A stretch of 64,000 bases of DNA from assembly GCA_963762575.1 (NCBI GenBank), contig CAVXLL010000015.1, positions 62,001 to 126,000 of the forward strand, in the 5' to 3' direction. This DNA comes from AP-15 sp963762575. GTDB lineage: Bacteria; Pseudomonadota; Alphaproteobacteria; ATCC43930; CGMCC-115725. The first letter of the stretch is position 1, and each line of letters opens with the position of its first letter. A program made the position numbers and the translations under genes. The notes below the pieces were generated by a model. It saw nothing but the letters and a program-made list of their open reading frames with translations, had not been told where the DNA came from and did not search any database. Shown in pieces: positions 35,304 to 46,373 of this stretch.

Positions 35304-36437
35304 TTCAACGCTATACCGAAATGGGCTCGGTTCGGTTGTTGAAGGACGAACTCGAAGCCCGGGGGATCAGGAGCAAATCCCGCACGAGCGCCTCGGGTCG
35401 GCTGTGGGGCGGCAAATCGTTCTCGCGCGGCGCTCTCTACCTGATGCTACAAAACCGGGTCTATCGGGGCGAGATTGTTCACAAGGGCCAATCCCATCCT
35501 GGTGAACACACGCCGATCATCGAGCAGCCGCTGTGGGATGCGGTGCAGGCGCAGCTTGCCAGTAACGCAGCCGAGCGGAACTCGGGCACACGAAATCGCG
35601 AGCCGAGCCTACTCGCAGGAATGCTGGTTGATGGCGAGGGCAACCGGATGACGCCGAGCCACGCGGTGAAGAAAGGCTCGCGGTACCGCTACTATGTCTC
35701 TCGCCCGCTGATCACCAAAGATCAGACCGAGGGGCCCGCGGGGCTGCGCATCCCCGCCGGGGAGATCGAGCAGCTCGTCACCAGCCGCGTGCGCCAATGG
35801 CTTCTCGATCCTGGCAGCATCTACAAGGCGACTTTGACGCGATTGCCTGATCCTTCAACTCAGCAGCGGGTTGTCGCGCGAGCCGCAGATATCGGGAAGA
35901 CTTGGCCCGAGTTGCCCGGAACACGCCAGCATGCCTTCCTTGCCGCCCTGATCGAACGCATCGACGTCGGGGCCCATCAGATCGACATTCGCCTCCGTGC
36001 GGCATCGCCTCGGCGCACTTCCCGATATCGCTGCGACATCGTTGCCGAGCGCAGCCGATGACGAAACCCAGGTTCTCTCTATCCCGGTACGGCTGCGCCG
36101 CTCCGGGCGGGAGATCCGAATGCTGATCGACGGGACAGATCCGTTTGTCGCGGCAAAACCCGATGCGCGACTGGTCAAGCTGCTGATCAGGGCACATCGC
36201 TTCAGTGCGACGCTGATCGGCAGGGCCGACCTGCGCTTTGCAGCACTGGCCCAGCAGGAAGGCGTGAGCCGGTCCTATTTCACGCGGCTCGTTCGCCTCA
36301 GTTATCTCGCCCCGGACATCACCCAAGCGATCCTCGACGGGCATCAGCCGCGCGATCTGACGCCGGAAAAGCTGCTCAAGCACTCACGTCTGCCGCTCGC
36401 CTGGCACGATCAGCGGAGCGCGCTCGGTTTCACCTGA
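35304..36437 (+). pseudogene. Large serine recombinase, N-terminal catalytic domain missing and one frameshift
   Basis: Starts directly at the IS end with QRYTEMGSVRLLKDELEARG, the beginning of the recombinase DNA-binding domain, then FSRGALYLMLQNRVYRGEIV, the zinc-ribbon region (LLAGMLVDGEGNRMTPSHAV with YRYYVSRPL), and ERIDVGAHQIDIRLR. Near 35995 the frame breaks and continues as LGALPDIAATSLPSA and VLSIPVRLRRSGREIRMLID, ending with an HTH-like tail (LAQQEGVSRSYFTRLVRLSY, LTPEKLLKHSRLPLAW). The resolvase domain with the nucleophilic Ser is absent, so the protein cannot recombine DNA. Such recombinases ride on phages or integrative elements; this is a relic of one. Confidence 0.9.
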
Positions 36438-36842
36438 GCCTGATCCAAACTCGCTGCGGTACTGGAATATGGCCCGACGGAGATAGTACCCTCGGTTGGC
36501 TCGACACTGCCGCACCCGGCGCGTCTCTGTCGACCCCGCGCCTCGCTGTGGCCCGCACACCCGCGGAAAACCCGGCCTTCTCGACGCAAGCAGCCGAATT
36601 CGCGCGAGAGACAGACTGTCTGCTGGAGCAAAGCGGATTCGAACCGCTGGTCCCAAGATTCGGCGGGGTCCCACTTCGGTGCTTATTCACATGCAAGACA
36701 TAGGGCCACCCCGCGGCCGAGCCAATGTCTTCTATTGAGGACAAATGTTTTGGATTGACGCGATCGGACACAGTCTGTAGCATATTGTCTGTAATTATGG
36801 TGAACGCTCGAAATCGGGCGGCGCGCGAGGAGCGGGAGAGCC
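36438..36842. other. Intergenic, no gene recognised
   Basis: About 400 bases after the recombinase relic. AT content rises toward 36720-36800 upstream of the IclR gene, where its promoter must lie. A 5-bp stem with a TTCGAAT-type loop at 36630-36646 resembles a tRNA T-arm but no tRNA body is present. Confidence 0.45.
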
Positions 36843-37691
36843 GTGCCCAGACAAATTGCTGCACTCCGTGAGAGCCGGTCGCGACCGACCGCACACACCA
36901 CGACGTCGCAGGTCGCGCAGATCGGCCCTCTGGGAAAGCCGGTCGGTGCAGTCGTTAGCGCGGCAAACGTGCTCCGGGTGCTTCACGCCTCGAACCGTCC
37001 GTTGAACGCGAGCGAAGTCGCACGCGCGGCGGGTCTGCATCGCGGAACCGCGTACAACATTCTACGGACCCTGCAGGCCGAAGGTTTTGTCGGCTATGAC
37101 GACGCCACTCGCACCTACGCGGTGAGTTTGCAAATCCTCGAGCTGGCCTATGGGGTGTTGCGACGCAGCGGATTGATCGACATCGCGCGGCCGTTGATGC
37201 ATGCGGTGTCCGATGCCCAAAGCGTCTCGGTCTACCTATCCAAGGTGCTGGGGCCATCCTCGATACTCCTTTTGGATTGGGTTGGCGTGGCGCGCCGTCC
37301 CGATCCGCACGTCGCCGTCGGGCGGCAGTATCCGAGCCCGGCTGGCGCATCAGGTGTCGTCATCGCCGCTTTCGGGAACAGCAGCCAAGAGGAGCTCGAG
37401 GCGCTGTTTTCCCAGGTCGACTGGTACGACAAGCCCTCATTTCCGGAATTCCTGACGCGAGTGAAAGAGGCGAAGCAGTCCGGTTTCGCAGTGGATCGCG
37501 GCACAATGTTTCGCGGCGACACGCTAGTCTCGGTGCCGGTGCTGTCGCCATCTTGGGAGCTGCTTCTGATCCTCATCGCGGCGGGCCATTCACACGATCT
37601 CGACGACGAGGCGGTCGGAGCGTTGACCCGCGCGATGCAGTCGGCCGCGGCCCGACTCTCGGACAGTTTGCCATTGCTGCGGCTTGGATGA
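36843..37691 (+). CDS. IclR-family transcriptional regulator
   Basis: 282 residues. Winged HTH at residues 37-95 (AANVLRVLHASNRPLNASEV, ARAAGLHRGTAYNILRTLQA, EGFVGYDDATRTYAVSLQIL) and a C-terminal effector domain (110-275) with VAVGRQYPSPAGASGVVIAA, FAVDRGTMFRGDTLVSVPVL. GTG start with GGGAGAG upstream. It is 43 bases before the monooxygenase on the same strand, so it probably controls that gene in response to a degradation intermediate. A 30-residue N-terminal tail before the HTH is longer than usual. Confidence 0.9.
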   Translation: MPRQIAALRESRSRPTAHTTTSQVAQIGPLGKPVGAVVSAANVLRVLHASNRPLNASEVARAAGLHRGTAYNILRTLQAEGFVGYDDATRTYAVSLQILELAYGVLRRSGLIDIARPLMHAVSDAQSVSVYLSKVLGPSSILLLDWVGVARRPDPHVAVGRQYPSPAGASGVVIAAFGNSSQEELEALFSQVDWYDKPSFPEFLTRVKEAKQSGFAVDRGTMFRGDTLVSVPVLSPSWELLLILIAAGHSHDLDDEAVGALTRAMQSAAARLSDSLPLLRLG

Positions 37692-37734
37692 TTGCAGGGA
37701 TCTGGCCGGCTCGTCGCCGGATAAGGAGGTTAAC

Positions 37735-38658
37735 ATGGTTGCACTGCAAGCGCTCGCGCACAAAGCTCGAACCGAGACGGGCCCCGATTTCGACGCCGTC
37801 GTCGTCGGCGCGGGCGTTTCCGGGCTCTATCAGCTCTACAAGCTGCGCCAGCTCGGTCTCCGCGTGCGGGTATTCGAGGCCGGTACCGGCGTCGGCGGTA
37901 CCTGGTACTGGAACCGCTATCCCGGCGCCCGCTTCGACTCCGAAAGTTGGACTTACGGCTATTCCTTCTCGCAGGAACTGCTGAAGGAGTGGCATTGGCG
38001 AGAGCATTTTGCCCCCCAACCCGAAACTGAACGTTACCTCAATCACGTCGCCGACAAGTTCGACCTGCGCCGCGAAATCCAGTTCAACAGTCGCGTCGCC
38101 TCTGCCCACTACCAGGAAGAGACACGGAGCTGGCACATCGCGCTGGAGGATGCAAGGCGCTATTCGACGCGTTTTCTGCTGAGCGCCATCGGGATCCTTT
38201 CGGCACCGACGATGCCGAACATCCCCGGCGTCGGCACCTTCAAGGGGCAAGCCTGCCACACGCACGCCTGGCCCGAGCAGGGCGTCGACTTCGCGGGCAA
38301 GCGCGTCGGGATCATTGGCACCGGCGCGACCGCCGTGCAGACCATCCAGGAAATCGCCAAGACTGTCGGCCACCTGACTGTGTTTCAGCGCACCCCCAAT
38401 TGGTGCGCGCCGCTGCACAATGGCAAGATTTCCGACGCGGAGATGAGCGACATCCAGGCGCGCTACGAAGAGATCTTCGCGCTCTGCCGCAGCTCGCCGG
38501 GCTGTTACATCCACGCGCCCGACCCGCGCGCGACCCTGGAAGTGTCCCCCGAGGAACGGGAAGCTTTCTGGGAAAAGCTCTACGCTGAGCCGGGTTTCGG
38601 CATCTGGATGGGCAATTTTGTCTTACTTTGCTTACATGGACATGTTCGCGGAAATTGA
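37735..38658 (+). pseudogene. Baeyer-Villiger-type flavin monooxygenase, C-terminal half missing
   Basis: Begins at the ATG at 37735 behind a strong AAGGAGGT. Present: FAD motif VVVGAGVSGLYQLYKLRQLG, GGTWYWNRYPGARFDSES, the BVMO fingerprint FKGQACHTHAWP, and the NADPH Rossmann VGIIGTGATAVQTIQEIA. Class members are 540-600 residues; here homology ends at FGIWMGNF (about 38610, residue 292) and 15 unrelated residues follow. The missing part closes the active site, so the product should be inactive. The break is exactly where a reverse transcriptase fragment begins. Confidence 0.88.
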
Positions 38659-39091
38659 TGATCTCGCGAAGCGATCTGGTTGCGTAATGACCTGTCTGAT
38701 GGATGATATGACCTTTACCGGGTCGGGTGCATCTGGAAGCCTCATATACGAGGTCAGGCGCATTCTAGGCCGGTATCGCCTCTGCGCTCACAAGACGAAA
38801 GTCTTCAAGGCGCGTCAGGTCAAAATAATCACCGGAATCGCCATAAAAATGGGCGGGCGCCGAGTCCCAAACAAACGTCAGAAAGCGATTGCCCAGGATC
38901 TTCGGGATCTACGTGCTGCACAATCCAACGAAGTGCAACTCGCGATCTTGAGGCGTGCCACCGGTCGGGCATACGAAGCTGCTCAAGTCGACCCGTCTTG
39001 GCTCCCAAAAGCAAAGTCAATAGCCGCTAAACGGAAAACTGCAGAGGCGAGTTTAAGCAACCAGACCGGCAATGATGTCGGCAGGACCTAA
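38607..39091 (+). pseudogene. Retron/group-II-like reverse transcriptase, C-terminal fragment
   Basis: From about 38607 the frame reads LSYFAYMDMFAEIDDLAKRS, CVMTCLMDDMTFTGSG (palm motif; Leu replaces the usual Tyr of YxDD), VRRILGRYRLCAHKTKVFKA, and QVKIITGIAIKMGGRRVPNK, the V-T-G block typical of bacterial retron-type reverse transcriptases. The fingers and the first half of the palm are missing. It ends in TAATG overlapping the addB start. Enough remains to be sure of the family; the fragment cannot be an active polymerase. No msr/msd RNA is seen because the upstream part is replaced by the monooxygenase. Confidence 0.82.
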
Positions 39092-42000
39092 TGTCGCCGC
39101 GTGTCTATACTATTGCCGCGCACCGGCCGTTTCTGGCGACGTTGGCGGGCGGGCTGCTCGGGATGGCGGGGGCCGACCCGCTTCAGCTGCCGCGGATTAC
39201 CGTTCTGCTGCCTACCCGCCGCGCGGTGCGCTCGCTGCGCGACGCATTCCTGCGCGTGGCGCCGGACGGAAAAGCGGCGGGGACCCCGTTGCTGCTGCCG
39301 CGGATGCGGCCGATAGGCGATCTCGATTCCGACGAGCTGTCGTTGCCCGACGGCGGCGCGGAGGACCTGGCGGTGCCGCCGGCCGATCCCCGAGTTGCGG
39401 CGGCGCTTGCTGCTGACCCGGCTCGTCCTGCACTGGGGCGAACGGCGCGGCGAGGAGCCGCTCTTGCCCGGACAAGCCGCCACACTCGCGGCGAGCCTCG
39501 CCCGGCTTCTCGACAGGGTCGCGACCGAGGGGGCGAGCTTTGCGAAGATCGCCGATTTGGTCCCGGAGGGCTTGGCGGAGCATTGGCGCGTCGTCCACCA
39601 TTTTCTTGAAATCCTGCCGCAGCATTGGCCCCGGATTCTAGCCGAGGAGGAAGCTCTCGACGGGCCGTCGCGGCGCAATCGCCTGCTGCGAACAGCAAAC
39701 CGCGGCTTGGCGCCGCTCTCCGCCTCGCCATCCGGTGATCGCCGCGGGGCTGATCGGCGGCATCCCGGCGATGACCGAGCTGCTTTCGCTGGTTGCCGGG
39801 CTCGATCAGGGTGCGGTGATCCTCCCCGGCCTCGACCGTGACCGCGACGCTGCCGAATGGTCGGAAATCGAAGAGGACGAGGCTCATCCACAGCATCTTA
39901 TGGCGGGGTTGCTGAGGGCGCTGGACCTGACCCGGGCGGAGGTTCGCGATTGGCCTCCGAGCGGGCGGCACTCCATCCCCGCTCTCGGCTTCGAGGCTCT
40001 CTCCGATCTTCCTTTGTTTGTGTCGCTCTCCCGCAGTGCCGGGGAGGGTGCCGAACGCAGCGAGGCCAGTGAGGGTGTTTGTGCGCGCCGGGTACGGCTG
40101 ATCGCCGAGGCGTTGCGGCCGGCCGTCACCACCGATGCCTGGCGGCGCTTGCCCGCGCAGCCCGCGGATACCCTCGATGGGCTGACCCGGTATGATTGCG
40201 CCAGCGCGCAACAGGAGGCGGTCACGATCGCACTCTTGCTTCGCCGCAAGCTGGAGACGCCGGGCGCGACCGCCGCTCTCGTCACCCCCGATCGCGCGCT
40301 CGCCCGCAGGGTCGCTGCGGAGCTGCGCCGCTGGGGCATCGACATCGACGATTCGGCCGGTCTGCCGCTGAACCGGACACCGCCGGGCGTCTTTCTGCGT
40401 CTCGTCCTCGATCTGGCTGCCAGCGCAGCTCGCCCCGGTGCCCTTGCTTGCCGCGCTGAAGCATCCGCTCGCCTCCGGCGGGCTCGCTCCGGCTGCCTTC
40501 CGCGATCTCGCCCGTCAGCTCGAACAAGCGATCCGAGGGCCGCGTCCCGCTCCGGGCTTCGCTGGCCTCAGGGCCGCGCTCGCCGGCGAGAAAGCCGGTC
40601 TGTCGAGGTTTGTCGACCGGCTCGAGGCCTGCCTCGGCCCGCTGCCGGAACTGCTGGTCGCGAGATGCCGTACCGCTGTCGCGTCTTGCGGCGGCGCATG
40701 TCGAGGCTGCCGAGCGGCTTGCCGCGACCGCAACCGAAACCGGCGGCGAGCGGCTTTGGCGTGAGGCGGCGGGCGAAGCGGCGGCACGCTTCTGCCATGA
40801 GCTGATCGATGCCGCGCGCGACTTTCCGCCTCTGCCCGGCCGGCATTATCCGGCTTTGTTCGAGGCGCTCGCCGCCGATGCGGTCGTCCGCCCGGTCTTC
40901 GGCCGGCATCCCCGGCTGGCGATATGGGGTCTCCTCGAAGCGCGGCTGCAGCAGGCCGATCTCGTCGTTCTCGGCGGTCTGAACGAGGGCACCTGGCCGC
41001 CTTCGGCCGAGCACGACCCATGGATGTCGCGCCAGATGCGGCGGGAGTTCGGCATTGCCCTGCCCGAGCGCGCCATCGGCATAGCCGCGCATGATTTTGC
41101 CCAGGCGCTGGGGGCGCCCGAGGTGGCGCTGACCCGCGCGGCGCGGAGCGAGGGTGTTCCGACAGTGCCGTCGCGCTGGCTTCTTCGCCTCGACTCGGTA
41201 TTGCAAGCTGTCGGCCTCGATGGCGCGCTCGAAGCTGACAACACGGTGCGGCACGCAGCGGAGCTGATCGATCGGGCGGACGAGTACCGGCCGCTGCCCC
41301 CGCCTGAGCCGCGCCCGCCTGCTCGCGGCGCGGCCGCGGAAGCTTTCGGTGACGCAGATCGAGACCTGGCTGCGCGATCCTTACGCGATCTATGCCCGCC
41401 ATATCCTTGGGCTGAGGCCGCTGGACGAACTCGACGCCGATCCCGGGCGCGCCGAGCTCGGCACGGTCATCCATCAGGCGCTCGACGCCTTCTTTCGCCG
41501 CTTCCCGCGGGGGCTGCCCGATCATGCCGAGGAGGAGTTGCTGAGCATCGGCCGCGAGCAATTCGGACCCATCCTGTCGCGCCCCGGTGCGTGGGCGTTC
41601 TGGTGGCCTCGCTTCGCGAGGATCGCGCGCTGGCTGGTCGATCAGGAGCGCGTCCGGCGCTTCGGTATCGTGGAGAGCCTCAGCGAATGCGAGGGCGGCT
41701 GGACAATGCAGTCACACGGCGGGCCGTTCACGATCACCGCCAAGGCGGACCGCATCGACCGCCTCGCCGAAGGCGGCTTTCTGCTGGTCGACTACAAGAC
41801 CGGCGCCGTGCCCTCGCCAAAGCAAGTGCAGGCGGGGTTTGCGCGTGCAACTGCCTCTTGAAGGCGCGATCCTGCGCGGCGGCGGTTTCAAAGGCGTCAG
41901 TGGTTCGCCGGCGGCGCTCGAATACTGGCGGCTGAGCGGCGGCGAACCCGCCGGCAAACGCTGCCCGATCGATGCGGGCGACCCCGGCGCGCTGATCGAT

Positions 42001-42147
42001 CGCGTGGTCGCCCGCGTCGCCGCGCTGATCGACCGGTTCGACGATCCGGCGACACCCTATCTCGCGGTTCCAACGCCGCGCTGGGCGCCGCGCTTTTCCG
42101 ATTACCGGCATCTCGAGCGGCTCGCCGAGAGCGAGGCCGAGGAGTGA
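39091..42147 (+). pseudogene. addB: AddB (ATP-dependent nuclease subunit B), multiple frameshifts
   Basis: Alphaproteobacterial AddB, partner of AddA in double-strand-break resection. Collinear pieces in alternating frames: TVLLPTRRAVRSLRDAFLRV, then LLTRLVLHWGERRGEEPLLP, IAAGLIGGIPAMTELLSLVA, YDCASAQQEAVTIALLLRRK, WGLLEARLQQADLVVLGGLN, EGTWPPSAEHDPWMSRQMRR, and the C-terminal nuclease part VTQIETWLRDPYAIYARHIL with FLLVDYKTG (the D-YK catalytic pair), ending LERLAESEAEE. Breaks near 39385, 39712, 40425, 40662, 41325 and 41845. All domains are present, so decay is by single-base indels. Start ATG at 39091 has AGGA upstream. Confidence 0.88.
40026..40078 (+). repeat. Palindromic-type repeat inside addB
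   Basis: CTCTCCCGCAGTGCCGGGGA followed by GGGTGCCGAACGCAGCGAGG encodes SLSRSAGEGAERSEASEG, a stretch foreign to AddB. The same repeat family (CTCTCCCGCAATGCGGGAGA) occurs at 63573-63593. It is inserted in frame. Confidence 0.75.
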
Positions 42148-45100
42148 GGTCCTTCGACGATCCCGACACCGCGCAGCGCAGAGCGGCCGGCCCACGGGCG
42201 TTCGGTCTGGGTCTCCGCCTCTGCCGGAACCGGCAAGACGCGGGTCCTCATCGACCGTTTGCTGTGGCTGATGCTCGACGGGACCGATCCCGCACGCATC
42301 CTGTGCCTGACCTTCACACGCGCGGCTGCCGCCGAGATGGCGAACCGGCTGAACGAGGAATTGGCCAATTGGGCGACGTTGCGGTCGGGGGCACTCGCCG
42401 AGACTCTGCAAAAGCTGACCGGCCATATGCCCAGCGACGCAGACGATCGCCCGGGCGCGGCAGCTTTTCGCGCGCGTTCTCGAAACCCCGGGCGGCATCA
42501 AGATCGCGACGATCCACGCCTTCTGCCAAACGCTGCTGCGCCGCTTCCCGCTGGAAGCGGGAGTGACGACGGAATTTGCGGTCATCGACGAGCGCAGTGC
42601 CGCGCGAGACGCTGATCGAGGCCGGCGAGCGTGTGATCATTGCCGCGCGCGAGCGGCGCGCGACCCCGAGCTCGCCGACGCGCTCGCCGTGGTGGCTCGC
42701 CATGCGGCGGAAGAGCGCTTCGGCGCGCTGATGGCGGCGCTCGCAGCCGAGCGCGGCAAGCTGCGCCACGTGCTCGCAGAGGGCCACGCAGAGCTGCGGG
42801 ACAAGCTCTGCCGCGCCCTGGATTTGCCTGCCGGAACGACCGAGGAGGCAGTCGTCGCCGCCTTCTGCGCGGTTGGCGCCGGAGACGAAGCTGGGCTGCG
42901 CTCCGCGGCGGCAGCGCTCTCGGCCGGATCCTGCTCCGATCGGGAGCGCGGCGCCATCCTCGCCGCATGGTGCGAGATACCGGGGCAGCGCCGTCAGATG
43001 CTGCCGGCGTATCTCCCCGCATTTCTGACCGCCGAGGGCGAGATCCGCAAAATCCTGATCACTCGGGACGCGGCCCGCAGCGCCGGTTGCGATGCCGGGG
43101 CGGTGCTCTGCGCCGAGGCCGAACGGGTCAAAAAATTCTGCGAGATGCAGTCGGCGACAGCGCTGGTGGAGGCGAGCGGCGCGTTGATCCGGCTCGGCGG
43201 CGCGTTGATGGACGCCTATGCCGAGCTGAAGCGCGCCCAAGGCGTCCTCGATTATGACGACTTGATCTCCGCGGCGCTTGATCTGCTGCGCCGCCCCGGC
43301 ATCGCGCCGTGGGTGCTGTTCAAGCTCGATGGCGGCCTCGACCACATTCTTATCGACGAGGCGCAAGACACCAACCCCGAGCAATGGCAAATCGTCGCTG
43401 CGCTCGCCGAGGAGTTTTTTGCCGGCGAGGGGGTCGGCGACCGCCTGCGCACGATCTTTGCCGTCGGCGACGCCAAACAGTCGATCTACAGCTTTCAGCG
43501 CGCCGATCCGCGAGCCTTTCTGGCCATGCGCGAGCATTTCGAAAGACGCGTCAGGGATGCCCGGCAGGGATGGCGCGTCGTGCCGCTGGAGGTCTCGTTC
43601 CGCTCGACCGAGCCGGTGCTGCGGGCGATCGACGCGGTCTTTCGTCACCGAGGCGGCGCGCGACGGCGTCGCTCTCGACGGCAGCGAGATCCGTCATATC
43701 GCTTCCCGCGCCGGACACGCGGGAGTGGTCGAGCTGTGGCCGCCGGTGGTCGGGCAGCCCGAGGAGCCGCCCGACTCGATGGCGCTGCCGGTAATCCGCC
43801 AGCGAACAATGCAGCCTCGCACCCGGCTCGCAAACGCGATCGCTGCGATTATCGCGGCTTGGCTGCGCGATGGCGAAATGCTCGAGGCAGCCGGCCGGCC
43901 GATCCGGCCGGGCGACGTCATGGTGCTGGTGCGGCGGCGCAACGAGTTCGTCGATGAGCTGCTGCGGGCGCTCAAACAGCGCAACATTCCGGTGGCCGGG
44001 GCCGACCGCCTCATCCTGACCGAGCAGCTGGCGGTGCAGGATCTAGTGGCGCTGGGCCGATTCCTGCTGCTGCCGGAGGACGACCTGACGCTGGCGACGG
44101 TGCTGAAAGGCCCGCTCTTCGGCATCGACGAGGAGACGCTGTTCGATCTCGCCTATGCCCGCGGCGGCGAAAAACTTTGGCAGCAGCTGCGCGGCCAAGC
44201 CGGCAACTCTCCGCAGCTTCGGCGTGCGGTTGAGAGCTCTAACCGCCCTCTTGGCCCGCGCCGATTTCGTGCCGCCTTACGAGCTCTATGCCGAGATCCT
44301 CGGGGCCCAAGGGGGGCGGCGCATGCTGCTCGAGCGCCTCGGGATCGAGGCCGAGGACCCGGTCGAGGAGTTTCTCGCACTCGCGCTCTCTTATGAGCGG
44401 GAACACGTGCCGTCCTTGCAGGGTTTTCTTCGCTGGCTCGTCGCCGGCGACACCGAAGTCAAGCGCGATTTCGGCGCGAGCCAGCGTGACGAGGTGCGCA
44501 TATTGACGGTCCATGGCGCGAAGGGGCTCGAGGCCCCGGTGGTTTTTCTGCCCGATACGATGCAGCTGCCGAAACCTCCGGACACGCTGCTATGGACCGA
44601 GCGCGAGGGGCTGCCGCTGTGGTGTCCGCGGCGCGATCTTGCGGTCCCGTTTTACGCGACCGAAAAACGGGCATTGCGGGCGCGCCACCTCAGGAATACC
44701 GCCGCCTGCTTTACGTCGCGCTGAGCCGGGCCGCAGGATCGGCTCTATATCTGCGGCTGGCAAACGCAGGAACCGCCCAAGGAAGATTCGTGGCATGCGC
44801 TATGCCAAACCGGTCTCGCCGAGATTGCGACTCCTTTTTTCTTCGACACGACGGCGCTGATCGGCGCCGACGGATGGTGCGGCCAAGGTCTGCGGCTCAC
44901 CAGCCCGCAGGCCGTTCCGCCGGTTCGGGAGCGCCCGATGGCAGTCGCAGCCGCGGCGGGACCGTTGCCGAATTGGGTATATCAGCCGCCGCCAGCGGAG
45001 CCCGACCCTCCTCGGCCGCTCGCCCCGTCGCGGCCGAGCGGCGCCGAGCCGCCCGCTCTCTCGCCACTCGTGGCGCAAGGGCGCGACCGGTTCAGACGCG

Positions 45101-45579
45101 GGCTGCTGGTGCACCGGCTCCTGCAGAGCCTGCCCGAGCTGCCGATCGAGGAGCGCGAGATTGCCGCGCGGCGTTTCCTGGCGCTGCGGACGCACGGCCT
45201 CATGCCCGAGGAACAGGATGAAATTCGGCGCGAAGTTCTCGCCGTCTTGGATCACCCCGAATTTGCCGCGCTGTTTGGTCCGGGCTCGCAGGCCGAAGTG
45301 CCGCTCGTCGGGCTAATCGGAGGGCACGCCTTATCAGGGCAGATCGATCGGCTGGTCGTCGCAGAGAGCGGCGTGCTGATCGTCGATTACAAGAGCCTGC
45401 GCCCGCCGCCTGCCACTGCGGACGAGGTGGCGCCGATCTATCTTCGGCAGCTGGCGGCGTACCAAGCCGCACTGGCGCGCATTTACCCCGATCGCGAGAT
45501 CCGTTGCGCCCTCTTGTGGACCGAAGGCCCGCGGCTGATGCCGATCAGCCCCGAAATCCTTGCGGGCTACCTGCCTTGA
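42144..45579 (+). pseudogene. addA: AddA (helicase-nuclease subunit A), multiple frameshifts
   Basis: UvrD-type helicase with C-terminal PD-(D/E)XK nuclease. Pieces in order: Walker A VSASAGTGKTRVLIDRLL, ILCLTFTRAAAAEMANRL, GGIKIATIHAFCQTLLRRFP, LDYDDLISAALDLL, Walker B ILIDEAQDTNPEQWQIV, AVGDAKQSIYSFQRADP, LTVHGAKGLEAPVVFLP, YRRLLYVALSRA, and the nuclease motif VLIVDYKSLRPP near the end. Frame changes near 42190, 42445, 42610, 42650, 43640, 44230, 44690 and 44730. The GTG start overlaps the addB stop (GTGA). All motifs survive, so the gene was recently functional or the lesions are sequencing artefacts. Confidence 0.88.
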
Positions 45580-45633
45580 CGAGGCATTTTCGGCTCCCCT
45601 AATCTTACCGGCGGTTAACATGAGGGACACCAG

Positions 45634-45954
45634 ATGAAACCGATCGCCGTCACCGACAGCAGCTTCGACGCCGAGGTGCTCCGCGCGAGCGGGCCGGTGG
45701 TCGTCGATTTCTGGGCGGAGTGGTGCGGGCCGTGCCGCATGATCGCCCCGTTTCTCGAAGAGCTCGCGACCGACATGGCCGGCAGGGTGACCGTCGCGAA
45801 AGTCAATATCGACGAGAACCCGCAGACCCCGATGAAATACGGGGTTCGCGGCATTCCCACCATGATCCTCTTCAAGGACGGCCAAGTCGCCGCCACCAAG
45901 ATCGGCGCCTTACCCAAGAGCAAACTCCGCGAGTGGGTCGAATCGGTGCTGTGA
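45634..45954 (+). CDS. trxA: Thioredoxin
   Basis: 106 residues, the standard thioredoxin fold: VVVDFWAEWCGPCRMIAPFL with the WCGPC redox centre (residues 30-34), VNIDENPQTPMKYGVRGIPT with the cis-Pro, and MILFKDGQVAATKIGALPKS. Reduces cytoplasmic disulphides. GAGGGAC precedes the ATG. It follows addA by 54 bases, the normal alphaproteobacterial order. Intact, in contrast to addAB. Confidence 0.97.
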   Translation: MKPIAVTDSSFDAEVLRASGPVVVDFWAEWCGPCRMIAPFLEELATDMAGRVTVAKVNIDENPQTPMKYGVRGIPTMILFKDGQVAATKIGALPKSKLREWVESVL

Positions 45955-46373
45955 GGGCCGCCGTCTCCCGCCCGGGTGAGCGGGACGGTGCGGCCTAAGC
46001 CGTCCTCGCCAGACGGGGTCGAGCCCGGCCACAGCGACTTACAATTAGAGGTGGAAAACGAGATTATTCGGGCAATTCCCTTCCTTGTCGGCCGCAAACG
46101 TTTTCCCGGGACGGCTTCCCCAGGCCGGAGCGCCGAGGCGCCATTCCGCTTAGGAGATGAGTGCCGGGCCGGCGAGTGATCCGCCTGCCCTCAAAGGCGT
46201 CGCCGACTTTCTTCGTGGTGCCGCGAGCCGCTTGAAAGGCAAGCGTGTATCGTCGGATATAGCGGTTGGCGCTCCTGAACGCGGCGCCGCTTCGGCCAGG
46301 GGAATCATGCCGCACATTCGGATCTCGGACTGTGTCCCGCCATCGGTCCTCGCCCGCGCCGCCGAGGTGCCCG
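45955..46373. other. Intergenic, no supported gene
   Basis: About 420 bases. The usual next gene of this neighbourhood (folC) is not here. A GC hairpin (TCCCGC...GCGGGA, about 45966-45985) just after trxA could be a terminator without a T-run. An open frame from 46157 lacks proper ribosome spacing and motifs, and is not called. Confidence 0.45.

Noticed and set aside
36630..36646. T-arm-like stem-loop AGCGG-ATTCGAA-CCGCT, possible tRNA end
   Set aside because: No matching acceptor 5' strand, D-arm or anticodon arm is found at the needed distance on the minus strand.
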